Assembly: GCA_963833235.1 (NCBI GenBank) | Contig: CAWHXG010000001.1 | Coordinates: forward strand, 1,426,001-1,490,000 | From: CAWHXG01 sp963833235 | Lineage (GTDB): Bacteria > Pseudomonadota > Alphaproteobacteria > Rhodobacterales > Rhodobacteraceae | Direction of reading: 5' to 3' | DNA: 64,000 bases | Part shown: one piece after another, positions 8,682-17,030 of the stretch | Numbering within the stretch: the stretch's first letter is position 1 | Layout of the letters: each line of letters opens with the position of its first letter | Translations under genes and position numbers: made by a program | Notes under the pieces: generated by a model | The model's input: the letters and a program-made list of their open reading frames with translations, nothing else | Told to the model about the DNA's origin: nothing | The model's database searches: none

Positions 8682-10430
8682 TCAGGCCGCGGCGGCAATC
8701 GCCTTTGCCGGGGCGCGGCGCGCCCGGTAGGCGGCGACGACCGGCGGCGGGCACTGTTCGGACGGGGTGACGAAGAGCGGGCCGTTGCTTTCCCGCGAGC
8801 TCCACACCACCAGCAGCGGGGCCACCGCCAGGGGCAGCGCCACGGGGCAGAGCCATGGCACGAGCTGCGGCGCCAGCCACGCGGCAAGGACGAGAAGCAG
8901 CGCGCCGGTCACGGACATCCACCAGCAGGCGGCCCAGGCCTCCTCGGGTTCCACCTCGCCGTCATCGCGGTTCGAGGCCGGCCAGCCGCCATCCCGCCCG
9001 GCAAGGATCTGCGCGACGGAGCGCGCCTGGAACATCATCAGGATCGGCGCCAGCACGCTGGTCAGCACGATCTCGGCCAGCACGCCGGCGAAGGCCTTCG
9101 CGGCGCCGCCGAAGCCGCGCGCCCGACCCGTGACCCCCGCCTGCACCGCGATCATGAGCTTCGGCAGCAGCAGCAGGCCGAAAACCCCGATCAGCAGGCC
9201 CACGGCCGCGGCGGTGCGCTCGCCGGGAAAGATCGGCACCGAGAATTCCGGCACGGGAAAGTAATCGGGCGGCGGGGCGATGGCGGCGTCGAGCACGCTG
9301 GTGGCGATGAACAGACCCCACAGGATCGGCGCGATATAGGCCATGATGCCCTGCGCGAACACGAAGCGGCTCCACCCCATGAGGCCGGGCGCGCCGAGCA
9401 GCCGCGCATGCTGCAGGTTGCCCTGGCACCAGCGCCGGTCGCGCTTGGCGAAGGCGATCAGGCCTTCGGGGCCTTCCTCGAAGGATCCGCCCATATCGGT
9501 ATCGACCCTTACGTGCCAGCCTGCACGGGCGAGCAGGGCCGCCTCGACGTAATCGTGGCTGAGGATGTGTCCGCCGAAGGGGGGCGGGCCATCGAGCTCG
9601 GGCAGGCCGCAGCTTTCCGCGAAGGCGGTGACGCGGACGATGGCGTTGTGGCCCCAGAACGGGCCCGTCCTGCCCTGCAGGCGGGCGAGGCCGCGTGCGA
9701 AGACGGGCGCGTAGAAGGCCGCGGAGAACTGCATCGCGCGGCCGAAGCGCGAGCGGGCGTTGACGATGGTCGGCAGGCTCTGGAGCAGGCCGAGCTTCGG
9801 GTCCGCCGCGATGCGCCGCACCATGGTCTCGATGGTGCGGGCGTCCATCAGGCTGTCGGCATCGAGGATCAGCGCGAACTCGTAGGCCCCGCCCGACTTG
9901 CGCACGAAATCCTCGATGTTGCCGGACTTGCGCCCGGTATTGCGCTGGCGATGGCGGTAGAAGAGGCGGCCCTGGCCGCCGGTCACTGCGAGTAGCCCGG
10001 GAAGGGCGGCGCGTTCGTTCGCTTGGATCGCCATGTCGGTCGTGTCGGACAGGATCGCGATGTCGAAATGCGGGCGCAGGCCGGCGGAGGTCAGCTCGTC
10101 GTCCATGGCAGCGATGCGGGCAAAGATCGCCTCCGGGTCCTCGTTGTAGACCGGGACGAGGATCGCGGTGCGGCCCACCTGCGACAGATCGTGCGGCACG
10201 GCGGCCGGGCGGGGCCGCCACGGCAGCAGGCCGATCAGTGCCTGCGCAGCGCCCCAGGCGATCCAGGCGGTGGCGAACGCGACCAACGCCGCGCGGGGCG
10301 GGTCGAGCGCGCCGATCCCGTTCCAACCACTATAGTTCAGGAAGAGCGCCGCCGCCACGCCGCCCGCAACGAGGGACAGCGAGATCGCAAGGACCCGCCA
10401 GAAAAGGGTGGCTGCCGGCCCCTGCGCCAC
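8682..10430 (-). CDS. opgH: Glucans biosynthesis glucosyltransferase OpgH (MdoH)
   Basis: The 582-residue inner-membrane family 2 glycosyltransferase builds the glucose backbone of osmoregulated periplasmic glucans. Two N-terminal membrane spans are followed by a cytoplasmic catalytic domain: TAILVPVYNEDPEAIFARI, the LILDADSLM DxD-type motif, GHNAIVRV, and the RDRRWCQGNLQH Q/RxxRW-type motif. C-terminal spans follow (PILWGLFIATSVLD and GLLIGVFGLLLLPKLMIA). It starts 3 bases after the stop of the small opgI-like gene, so the opgGIH genes are co-transcribed. Its 3' end has a tandem copy downstream. Confidence 0.94.
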   Translation of the reverse strand: MAQGPAATLFWRVLAISLSLVAGGVAAALFLNYSGWNGIGALDPPRAALVAFATAWIAWGAAQALIGLLPWRPRPAAVPHDLSQVGRTAILVPVYNEDPEAIFARIAAMDDELTSAGLRPHFDIAILSDTTDMAIQANERAALPGLLAVTGGQGRLFYRHRQRNTGRKSGNIEDFVRKSGGAYEFALILDADSLMDARTIETMVRRIAADPKLGLLQSLPTIVNARSRFGRAMQFSAAFYAPVFARGLARLQGRTGPFWGHNAIVRVTAFAESCGLPELDGPPPFGGHILSHDYVEAALLARAGWHVRVDTDMGGSFEEGPEGLIAFAKRDRRWCQGNLQHARLLGAPGLMGWSRFVFAQGIMAYIAPILWGLFIATSVLDAAIAPPPDYFPVPEFSVPIFPGERTAAAVGLLIGVFGLLLLPKLMIAVQAGVTGRARGFGGAAKAFAGVLAEIVLTSVLAPILMMFQARSVAQILAGRDGGWPASNRDDGEVEPEEAWAACWWMSVTGALLLVLAAWLAPQLVPWLCPVALPLAVAPLLVVWSSRESNGPLFVTPSEQCPPPVVAAYRARRAPAKAIAAAA

Positions 10431-10433
10431 CGA

Positions 10434-10649
10434 TCAGCGCCCCGGATGGCCGGACCGAACCGGGCTAACGCGGATGGGGGCCAGCATGTGCGCCGTGCCG
10501 CGCAGCATCGCCGCGCCGGGGAACGCCCACCGCTCCCGCGGCGCTTCGAGGACCTGTCGGGGCATCGCGAGCGGCGCGCGGGGCAGCGCCATGATGGCCT
10601 CGATCTCCAGAGGATCGGCCAACGGCTCGATCGTCAGATGCATGCTCAT
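10434..10649 (-). CDS. opgI: OpgI-like small protein between opgG and opgH
   Basis: A 71-residue product starting MSMHLTIEPLADPLEIEAIM, whose ATG overlaps the opgG stop (ATGA, bases 10646-10649), with its stop 3 bases before opgH. In Rhodobacter sphaeroides the operon is opgG-opgI-opgH, with opgI a small gene of unknown function in this position. The assignment rests on position and size, not on a recognised domain. No membrane segment is visible. Tight coupling on both sides argues that it is a real gene working with OpgG and OpgH. Confidence 0.65.
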   Translation of the reverse strand: MSMHLTIEPLADPLEIEAIMALPRAPLAMPRQVLEAPRERWAFPGAAMLRGTAHMLAPIRVSPVRSGHPGR

Positions 10650-12253
10650 GTCGGTATCCATTGGTAGGCCCACAGTTCCGTGAGCGTTTGGTCATAGCCC
10701 GAGACCCAGCCGACGAGTTCGACCGCTTTGCGCCCCTCCAGCTCGATATCGAAGGTCATTCGCCACAATCCGGTTCCCTCGATCAGGGCCAGCGTGGGTT
10801 CGCTTGCCTTCGCGCCCTGAACGCGAAGCTCGGGGGTCAATTCGGCATCTCCATCGAGTTCCGCAAGCCGCCCGCCGGTGAAATCCACCACGAACTTGCG
10901 AAGGCGCTCGTCGGGGTCGACCGCGTTGCCGCCGGGGCCGCTGGCGGTGCGCACCACATGGGCCAAGGGGTTTTCGGCCTCGGGCGACAGGGCGCCCCAG
11001 TGCAGGTTGTAGCGGTATTCCAGCGCGGTGCCGGCCTCGGGCTTGGCATCAGGTACCCAGAAGGCGACGATGTTGTCGTTCGTCTCCTCGTCGGTCGGGA
11101 TCTCTACAAGGCGGACATGGCCGGGGCCCCATTCGCCGATGGGCTGAACCTCGATCGAGGGGCGCTTTTCATAGCGGGCCTCGGCATCCTGGTATTCGTC
11201 GAACTCCCGGTCGCGCTGGTAGAGACCGTAGGCGGCCAGCGAGGTCTCGCGGAAGTAGGAGCCGGCAAGGCTGGGCGGGTTCGCCAGCGCCCGCCAGGTC
11301 GCGGACCCGCTCTGCCGCCGGATGCCCAGCCCGTCGCTGTCGTGCACCTGCGGGCGGAAATCGGCGAAGCGGTCGTGCGAGGTCTCGTCGAAGAAGAACA
11401 TCGAGGTCAGCGGCGCGATCCCCAGCTCCTCCACGGCGCGGCGGAAGTAGAGCCGCGCCGTGACCTCCATGGTCGTGCGCGGCCCCGGCGTGATCACGAA
11501 GCGGTAGGCCCCCGTGGCGCTGGGGCTGTCAAGCGCGGCGTTGATCACCACCGTCTGCACGCCTGGCGCCGGCCGCTCCAGGTAGAAGGCCGAAAAGCGG
11601 GGGAATTCCTCTTGCTGCGAGGTCGCGGTATCCAGAGCCAGGCCACGGGCCGAGGCGCCATAGAAATTGCCCTGGCCGAGCGCCCGGAAGTAGCTGGCGC
11701 CGAGAAAGGCCACGATCTCGTCGAACCGGTCCGGCAGGTTCAGCGGCGCCAGAAGTCGGAAGCCCGCGATGCCCGCCAGGGGTGTATCGGGTTCGATCCG
11801 CTCGGCTCCCTCGATGTGGTATTCGAAATCGGAGGTGGTGAAGACCATCGGTTGCGCGGTCCCGCCGCTCACGTCGAACGTCGCGACGGGATTGGGGAAC
11901 AGCCACCCGCTGTGGAAGGCCTGCAGCCGCACCATATCGCGCTGGTCCGCCCAGCGGGAGGCATCCTGACGATACACGATCTTGCGATAGTCGTCGTAGT
12001 CGAGCTCGGGCAACAACGGCGGCGGCGCAGGCGGCTCGGGATCGGGCGCCTCGGCACGGCGGCGCATCGCCTCGGTCAGCAGATCGAAACTGAAGACATC
12101 GCCTTCAGGGATCGGTGCGTTGAGATCGCTCATCGCCAGCGCCGGCCGCGGTACCAGCGCAAGCGCCGCCGTGGCGATCGCGGTGCTGCCCCACGCCGCG
12201 GCCAGGCCAGACATCGCCCTGCGGCGTGTCACGTTGCCGTTCGTCCAAATCAT
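10646..12253 (-). CDS. opgG: Glucan biosynthesis protein G (OpgG/MdoG)
   Basis: The 535-residue periplasmic protein is needed for branching or handling of osmoregulated periplasmic glucans. The N-terminus carries TRRRAMSGLAAAWGS and a hydrophobic stretch ending ALA, consistent with a Tat-type signal peptide. The body has the OpgG family segments RKIVYRQDASRWAD, HSGWLFPNPVATFDVSGGTAQPMVF, IAPLTSMFFFDETSHDRFADFRPQVHDSDGL and EYRYNLHWG. It is the first gene of opgGIH, and the ATGA overlap with opgI shows coupling. Confidence 0.94.
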   Translation of the reverse strand: MIWTNGNVTRRRAMSGLAAAWGSTAIATAALALVPRPALAMSDLNAPIPEGDVFSFDLLTEAMRRRAEAPDPEPPAPPPLLPELDYDDYRKIVYRQDASRWADQRDMVRLQAFHSGWLFPNPVATFDVSGGTAQPMVFTTSDFEYHIEGAERIEPDTPLAGIAGFRLLAPLNLPDRFDEIVAFLGASYFRALGQGNFYGASARGLALDTATSQQEEFPRFSAFYLERPAPGVQTVVINAALDSPSATGAYRFVITPGPRTTMEVTARLYFRRAVEELGIAPLTSMFFFDETSHDRFADFRPQVHDSDGLGIRRQSGSATWRALANPPSLAGSYFRETSLAAYGLYQRDREFDEYQDAEARYEKRPSIEVQPIGEWGPGHVRLVEIPTDEETNDNIVAFWVPDAKPEAGTALEYRYNLHWGALSPEAENPLAHVVRTASGPGGNAVDPDERLRKFVVDFTGGRLAELDGDAELTPELRVQGAKASEPTLALIEGTGLWRMTFDIELEGRKAVELVGWVSGYDQTLTELWAYQWIPT

Positions 12254-12453
12254 AATCTACAATCCTATCGCCGCGATCCGGTGCCACGGCCTTCATGCAA
12301 TCAACCGCCAGCGACCATACGGTTCCTGCCCTCCTAGTGCGTCGTCGGGTAAATAGGCAGTCACTTGCGCATCACTGCGCGAAAAATAGCCGTGAGGGAC
12401 ATTTCTAGCTTCGGCTACGGGCATCTTTCGTCTGCCGCGGGAAATGCGCCGGC

Positions 12454-12479
12454 GGAACCGGGGCTGCGGGGCCCGCGTT
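12454..12479 (+). promoter_or_regulatory. EcfG-type general stress promoter upstream of the DUF2945 gene
   Basis: GGAAC (12454-12458), a 17-base spacer and CGTT (12476-12479) give a full match to the alphaproteobacterial EcfG consensus. It is 72 bases upstream of the ATG at 12551. The 300-base gap 12254-12550 holds the divergent opgG promoter region and this site; I see nothing else in it. Confidence 0.7.
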
Positions 12480-12550
12480 TGCCGCCGAAGCCCGACGCCG
12501 ATTCATCCCTGCGGTAACGGTCCGGGACACGGCGATCAAGGATCAGCGGC

Positions 12551-12766
12551 ATGGCGAAGTTCAACGTAGGCGACAATGTGAAGTGGAACTGGGGCAGCGG
12601 CGAAGGCACCGGCAAGATCACCGAGCGGTTCACCGAGAAGGTGACGCGAAAGATCTCGGGCAGCGAAGTGACCCGCAACGCGACCGACGACGAGCCCGCC
12701 TTCATGATCGAACAGGAGGATGGCGACCGGGTGCTGAAATCCGGCTCCGAGCTGGAACAGGCGTGA
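12551..12766 (+). CDS. DUF2945 (HVA1/Tudor-like) small protein
   Basis: The 71-residue protein MAKFNVGDNVKWNWGSGEGT..., with ITERFTEKVTRKISGSEVTRNATDDEPAFMIEQEDGDRVLKSGSEL, matches the DUF2945 / hypervirulence-associated Tudor-like family closely. It is a small beta-barrel cytoplasmic protein whose biochemical role is not established. A strong EcfG-type promoter lies upstream, so it is probably induced in the general stress response. It heads a run of small stress- or envelope-type genes. Confidence 0.88.
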   Translation: MAKFNVGDNVKWNWGSGEGTGKITERFTEKVTRKISGSEVTRNATDDEPAFMIEQEDGDRVLKSGSELEQA

Positions 12767-12864
12767 GGTAAGCGGCGGCGGGGTTTCGGACACTGGACGC
12801 GGCTGGCCCGCTCGCGTGATAACGGGGTATTCGCCGGCCGGAAGGTACGGCTTGGAAACGAAGG

Positions 12865-12886
12865 GCGGAACCCGCAGTGGTTCCGC
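12865..12886. terminator. Hairpin between the DUF2945 and PLDc_N genes
   Basis: GCGGAACC pairs perfectly with GGTTCCGC across a 6-base loop, 26 bases before the next start codon. It could be a weak terminator or an operator. There is no T tract. Confidence 0.4.
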
Positions 12887-12912
12887 ATCCGATGGCAGGG
12901 AGTAACGACGAC

Positions 12913-13101
12913 ATGGAACTTGGCGGTATTGGCGGACTGATCATCCTGGCGCTCGATGTATGGGCGCTGATCTCGATCTGGGGGTCGGCGGAGTCCACCG
13001 GCAAGAAGGTACTCTGGAGTGCCCTCGTCCTGATCCTTCCGGTCCTCGGCTTCATCATCTGGTTCTTCGCCGGACCGCGGGCCTCGAAGGTCGGGCACTG
13101 A
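12913..13101 (+). CDS. PLDc_N-domain small membrane protein
   Basis: A 62-residue protein with two membrane segments (GGLIILALDVWALISIWGS and VLWSALVLILPVLGFIIWFFAGPR). The WALVLILPVLGFIIWFFAGP signature is that of the phospholipase D N-terminal (PLDc_N) family. The ATG at 12913 was preferred over one at 12877, because it has an AGGGAG ribosome binding site and the upstream residues are not family-like. The gene ends three bases before the YihY start, so the two are probably co-translated. Function is unknown; such proteins sit in the inner membrane. Confidence 0.82.
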   Translation: MELGGIGGLIILALDVWALISIWGSAESTGKKVLWSALVLILPVLGFIIWFFAGPRASKVGH

Positions 13102-13104
13102 TCC

Positions 13105-14031
13105 ATGCCAAGCCCCGACCGGGACGTTTCGCAAAAATACTGGCGGGCGTTCCGGGGGCTGTGGCGGCTCTTTACCGAGCGTGACCTTGGTTTGATCGCG
13201 GCCGGGGTCGCGTTCTTCTTCCTGCTCTCGGTCTTTCCGATCTTCGCGGCCTTCGTGTCGATCTGGGGGTTCTTCGCCGATCCCGCGGCGGTGACCGAGC
13301 AAGTGCAGGCGCTCGAAGGCCTGGTGCCGGAAAGCGCCATCGAGGTGTTGGCCCGCCTCGGCCAGGGCGTGACGTTCGCCTCGCAGGACACGTTGGGCTG
13401 GGCCACAATCGTCTCGGTCATCGCGGCCTCGATCCCGGCGCGTGCCGGGGCGGGCGCGTTGATGGGCGGGCTCAACATGGTCTACCGCGAGCGGGCGCGG
13501 CGCGGCATCTGGCAGTTCCTGACCGGCATCGGCATGACGGTGGGCGTGATGGTCGCGCTTTTCATTGCGCTTTGCCTCGTGATCGGCGTGCCGGTTCTGC
13601 TGAACTTCCTGCCGCTGGGCGACTGGGCCACCGTGGCCGTCCGCTTCGCGAAATGGTGCGTGATGGCGGCGGTGATCCTGGTCGGTCTCGGTCTCGTCTA
13701 CCGGATCGGGCCGAACCGGCGCGCGGCGCAGACCCCGTGGCTCTCGCCCGGTGCGATCTTCGCGGCGGTGCTCTGGCTTGGCCTGTCTTTCCTGTTCTCG
13801 CTCTATCTGGATAATTTCGGCCGCTTCAACGAAGCGTACGGCTCCATCGGCGCGATCATCGGGCTGATGCTGTGGCTCTATGTCAGCGCTGTGGCAGTGC
13901 TGGCCGGCGCGGGGCTGAACGCCGAGCTGGAACTGCGCACCCAGTTCGACACGACCATCGGGCCGGACCGCCCCATCGGACAGCGCGGCGCCTACGTCGC
14001 CGACACCTTCATCGACCCCAAGCACGAGTAG
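13105..14031 (+). CDS. YihY/BrkB-family inner-membrane protein
   Basis: The 308-residue protein has six membrane segments and the family signature: the N-terminal GLIAAGVAFFFLLSVFPIFAAFVSIWGF, then RARRGIWQFLTGIGMTVGVM and YGSIGAIIGLMLWLYVSAVAVLAGAGLNAELE. The family was once called ribonuclease BN but has no demonstrated nuclease activity. It is thought to be an inner-membrane transporter or virulence-associated protein. It lies directly after the PLDc_N gene. Confidence 0.9.
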   Translation: MPSPDRDVSQKYWRAFRGLWRLFTERDLGLIAAGVAFFFLLSVFPIFAAFVSIWGFFADPAAVTEQVQALEGLVPESAIEVLARLGQGVTFASQDTLGWATIVSVIAASIPARAGAGALMGGLNMVYRERARRGIWQFLTGIGMTVGVMVALFIALCLVIGVPVLLNFLPLGDWATVAVRFAKWCVMAAVILVGLGLVYRIGPNRRAAQTPWLSPGAIFAAVLWLGLSFLFSLYLDNFGRFNEAYGSIGAIIGLMLWLYVSAVAVLAGAGLNAELELRTQFDTTIGPDRPIGQRGAYVADTFIDPKHE

Positions 14032-14232
14032 CGTGCGGTTCACGCTCCTACGCGTCGGACGGATGGAGGCATCTCGGACGGCACCTGCCCGAAGGGACGT
14101 GCGCTCCGCCCGAACGATTGCAGTCTCCGGCGTCACCGGCGCGGGGGGGCATTCGCGACCGCCGCCGGTGAGGCACGACCGCTGATCGCCGTCGGTTTCC
14201 CTGCACCCGCCATGGCATCCTGCCGGCGGACC

Positions 14233-14258
14233 GGAACCGTGGGTCGATCCGCGCCATT
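14233..14258 (+). promoter_or_regulatory. Possible weak EcfG-type promoter
   Basis: GGAAC at 14233-14237, a 17-base spacer and CATT at 14255-14258, one base off the CGTT consensus at a normally conserved position. It is 35 bases before the host-attachment gene. Taken alone it would be chance-level. It is listed because three neighbouring genes have better matches. Confidence 0.25.
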
Positions 14259-14293
14259 GGATTCGACAGACGGGGCCGCAACAGGAGTATGGC

Positions 14294-14752
14294 ATGACGA
14301 AACTTCCCGAAGGCGCTTGGGTGCTGGTCGCCGATGGCGAGAAGGCCCTGATCCTCGAGAACCACGGCGATGAAGAGCATCCGAACCTGCAGGTGCGCCG
14401 CAAGGAAGAGCAGGACAATCCACCGACCCGCGAGCAGGCCGCCAACAAGCGCGGCCGGATGAGCGACGGGGCAGGCGGCCCGATCTCGGCCTACGATGAC
14501 ACCGACTGGCACGAGATCGCCAAGGAGCGCTTCGCCCACGATCTGGCGGACCTTCTCTACGCGCGCGGCCATGCGCAGAAATATGAACACCTGGTGCTCG
14601 TGGCCGGGCCGAACATCCTGGGCGAGCTGCGCAAGACCATCCACAAGGAGGTCGCCGGCAAGGTCATCGGCGAGATCCCCAAGACGCTGACGGGCCATCC
14701 GCTGAACGAGATCGAGGCGGCCGTCATCGAGGCGCTGGCCGAGGCCGAGTGA
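14294..14752 (+). CDS. Host attachment family protein (baeRF-like)
   Basis: A 152-residue soluble protein. The pattern LPEGAWVLVADGEKALILENHGDEEHPNLQV at the start, then DWHEIAKERFAHDLADLL, YEHLVLVAGPNILGELRKTIHKEVAGKVIGEIPKTLTGHPLNEIEAAV, matches the 'host attachment protein' family (PF10116, related to release-factor-like baeRF proteins). The name comes from Agrobacterium attachment studies; the molecular role is unclear. It belongs to the same stress/envelope block, with a possible weak EcfG site upstream. Confidence 0.85.
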   Translation: MTKLPEGAWVLVADGEKALILENHGDEEHPNLQVRRKEEQDNPPTREQAANKRGRMSDGAGGPISAYDDTDWHEIAKERFAHDLADLLYARGHAQKYEHLVLVAGPNILGELRKTIHKEVAGKVIGEIPKTLTGHPLNEIEAAVIEALAEAE

Positions 14753-14820
14753 TCAGACCTTGAAGGGCGAGACCGGCTTTGCGGCAGGGCGGGCCATGTG
14801 CTCCGCCACGCCCGGGCGGG

Positions 14821-15225
14821 TCAGAGATCGGCGTGCAACAGGTCGGCGTTGCGCCGATTGGCGCGGAACGCCATGTCGAAGACATCGCCCAGGATCGGCA
14901 CGCCCCCCACGACGAAATCCAGCCCGGTGTTGACCGCCATCTTCGAGATCGTCCGCTTCTTGGCGCCAAGCTGCCAGCCCTGATAGACGAGGTAGGCCGA
15001 AGGGCCGAGGGTCACCACGTCGCCGAAGCCCGGAATGAGGCCCAGGATACCGTCCCAACCTATGCGCACGCCGATGCCCGGCACGCGGAAGCGGCTGTCC
15101 ATCAGGTTGGCGATCCGGTCGACCTTGGCCAGGCCGGCGACGATGCGCGCGGTCTCTTGATCGGCCGGGCCGGCGGGCTTGCGGCCCGTCGTGCCCTCAG
15201 TCACGGGCGATGATGTAGATGGCAT
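14821..15225 (-). CDS. DUF4112 domain protein
   Basis: A 134-residue protein matching DUF4112: LDSRFRVPGIGVRIGWDGILGLIPGFGDVVTLGPSAYLVYQGW, then ISKMAVNTGLDFVVGGVPILGDVFDMAFRANRRN. Two moderately hydrophobic stretches suggest membrane association. ATG 15225, with a GGGGA just upstream, was chosen; it overlaps the end of the Pmp3 gene by 29 bases. A GTG at 15204 is an alternative. It is transcribed behind the Pmp3 gene, probably from the same EcfG-like promoter. Confidence 0.85.
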   Translation of the reverse strand: MPSTSSPVTEGTTGRKPAGPADQETARIVAGLAKVDRIANLMDSRFRVPGIGVRIGWDGILGLIPGFGDVVTLGPSAYLVYQGWQLGAKKRTISKMAVNTGLDFVVGGVPILGDVFDMAFRANRRNADLLHADL

Positions 15226-15355
15226 GCACGATCCCGGGGATGTAGCCGAGCAGGGTCAGCACGATGTTGATCCAGAAATGCTTGCCCAGCCCCTCCTGCA
15301 GGAACACGCCGAGCGGCGGCAAGAGAATGGCGATGATGATGCGGATGAGATCCAT
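15197..15355 (-). CDS. YqaE/Pmp3-family membrane protein
   Basis: A 52-residue protein, MDLIRIIIAILLPPLGVFLQ..., continuing EGLGKHFWINIVLTLLGYIPGIVHAIYIIARD, a textbook Pmp3/YqaE two-helix proteolipid. These small inner-membrane proteins are stress-induced and help maintain membrane potential. The gene was read by hand on the reverse strand. An EcfG-type promoter lies 29 bases before the start codon, consistent with stress control. The DUF4112 gene follows and overlaps its 3' end. Confidence 0.93.
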   Translation of the reverse strand: MDLIRIIIAILLPPLGVFLQEGLGKHFWINIVLTLLGYIPGIVHAIYIIARD

Positions 15356-15383
15356 GGAGGGCTCCGTTGCGACTCAGGGGCAC

Positions 15384-15409
15384 AACCGGCGTCGCGGCGG
15401 CCCGGTTCC
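15384..15409 (-). promoter_or_regulatory. EcfG-type promoter of the Pmp3-DUF4112 pair
   Basis: On the minus strand GGAAC (15409-15405), a 17-base spacer and GGTT (15387-15384). The match to GGAAC-N17-(C)GTT is good, and the distance of the -10 element from the ATG at 15355 (about 29 bases) is realistic. Confidence 0.6.
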
Positions 15410-15500
15410 CGCCAGGCGGGGCGATGGCGCGTCCGTGCATTGACGCGGGCGCGGGCCGGGGCCACGTTCGGGCATTCCAGAGGCCACGGCGGAGCGACGG

Positions 15501-17030
15501 ATGACGGACCGGCCCATCGGCGCGCCCCCTGCCGCGCACCTGTCCGAGTATGGCGATCCGCGCGTCCCGCGCGAGCATGGCGATCCGCGCGTCCCGCGCG
15601 AGTTTGGACATCCGCGCGTCCCGCGCGAGCAGGCCGACCCGCGCGGCCTGCGCGAGGCCCGCGAGCTCGAGGCGCATCTGCGCTGGCTCGACAGCTTCAC
15701 GCCCGCGGCGCTCGGCGTGCTGGCGCTGGCGTCTGGCATCTACACCTATCTCGGCGTCACCTCGCTGCTCGATGGCACCGGCGCGCTCACTTTCCTGGCG
15801 GCGCTGGCCTATTCCATCGCCGTCAGCGTCGGCATCTTCGTCTTCTGGTCGTACCTTCTGCGCCTGCTTCCGGCGATGCGGGCGCCGCGCAGCGTTCTGG
15901 GGCTGATCGCGGCGGGGGCCATCGGCTCGGCCGCGATCATCGCCATGTCGAGCTGGCTGAACGCGGCGGCGCTGGCCGGGTCGGCGGCGGTGGAACAGCA
16001 TCTGGCGCGCACGGTGCAGGACTACCAGACCTCGCTGGAGCGCGCCCACGAGATCGCCGTTTCGGCACAGGGGTTGGGCCGGGACGTGGCGCGCACGCGG
16101 CAGGTGTTCGAAGATCTGAGCGAGCAGGAGCGGGTCGGCGACCTCAGCGGCACGGCAGGGCGCGGCGCGGTCTTCCGGCTGCTCACCCAGAAGCAGGACG
16201 AGCTGGCGGGGCTGGAGGCGCAGATCGCCCAGATCGACATGCCCATCGCCGCGGCCTTCGAGGAGGGCAACGCGATCCTGGGGCGGATGCGGGCGCTGCT
16301 GGTGGAACAGGGCTCGGTCGAGAGCCGGTCGGTGACCTTCTCGGAGGAATTGGTGCGGCTGGCGGGGATCATCACCACCCTGCGGCAGCTGCAGGTGGCG
16401 CCGCTTGTTGCGCGCGCGGCGGACGATCTGGCCGCCTCGGTGGTCCTGCCCGAGCTTGACGGGCGCAACGAGGCGGTGCGCGCCGGTCAGGAAAGCACCA
16501 TCGGGCAGGTGCTCGCGGTGCTCGACGCGCGCTCCGCCTCGCTGCGGGGCGCGGCCGAAGAGGTGCTGGCCCTGCCGCCGCCGAGCGAGACGACCTACAC
16601 GCCGATCTCCTCGGCCGACGCGGTGATCCGCTATGCCGGCAATTTCGCGCCCTCCTGGGCCGGCGCCATCGCCATCGACCTGCTGCCCGGCGTGCTGGTC
16701 TTCGTGCTGGCGGTCACTCAGGCGGCGATCCGGCGCGGCCGCGATGGCGGCGGGCTTGAGGATGCGATGACCCTGGCCGACCTGCGCGCGGCGATGCGGG
16801 CGCTGGAGGATATCGAAGGCTCGATCAATCGCACCGACCGGGAGTTTCAGGCCCGGGCGGGCGACCCGGCCGCGGCCTATCCCGCAGCGCCCCATCCAGG
16901 CGATCCGCCGCATCCCGGGGAGGCTGCCCGCGCGGCGGGCACGCCCGCGCCGCCGAGCCCGGATGCCGGTACGGGCGCGCACCCGGCGGATCCTGTCCGC
17001 CCGCTGCGAAACGTGGATGCGGCGGAATGA
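15501..17030 (+). CDS. Large membrane protein with N-terminal 9-residue repeats and coiled-coil-like region; family not recognised
   Basis: The 509-residue protein starts with four tandem copies of a 9-residue unit (E-x-G-D-P-R-V-P-R) at about residues 16-51. Three or four membrane spans follow near residues 70-165 (ALGVLALASGIYTYLGV, FLAALAYSIAVSVGIFVFW, VLGLIAAGAIGSAAIIAM). Then comes a long helical charged region (about 165-370) and one more span (AIAIDLLPGVLVFVLAVTQ). The tail is rich in proline and alanine. No enzyme motif is visible. Its stop overlaps the ATG of the ClpP-fold gene (ATGA), so the two are probably made together and may act at the same membrane site. I do not recognise the family. 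Confidence 0.75.
   Translation: MTDRPIGAPPAAHLSEYGDPRVPREHGDPRVPREFGHPRVPREQADPRGLREARELEAHLRWLDSFTPAALGVLALASGIYTYLGVTSLLDGTGALTFLAALAYSIAVSVGIFVFWSYLLRLLPAMRAPRSVLGLIAAGAIGSAAIIAMSSWLNAAALAGSAAVEQHLARTVQDYQTSLERAHEIAVSAQGLGRDVARTRQVFEDLSEQERVGDLSGTAGRGAVFRLLTQKQDELAGLEAQIAQIDMPIAAAFEEGNAILGRMRALLVEQGSVESRSVTFSEELVRLAGIITTLRQLQVAPLVARAADDLAASVVLPELDGRNEAVRAGQESTIGQVLAVLDARSASLRGAAEEVLALPPPSETTYTPISSADAVIRYAGNFAPSWAGAIAIDLLPGVLVFVLAVTQAAIRRGRDGGGLEDAMTLADLRAAMRALEDIEGSINRTDREFQARAGDPAAAYPAAPHPGDPPHPGEAARAAGTPAPPSPDAGTGAHPADPVRPLRNVDAAE
15546..15653 (+). repeat. Four 27-bp tandem repeats inside the membrane-protein gene
   Basis: Four in-frame 27-base units, each starting GAG and containing GATCCGCGCGTCCCGCGC or a variant. 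The first two differ at one base. The third and fourth are progressively diverged, suggesting ordered duplication. They encode EYGDPRVPR, EHGDPRVPR, EFGHPRVPR and EQADPRGLR. Confidence 0.95.

Noticed and set aside
15546..15653. CRISPR-like array
   Set aside because: The 27-bp units are contiguous with no spacers and are in frame within a coding gene.
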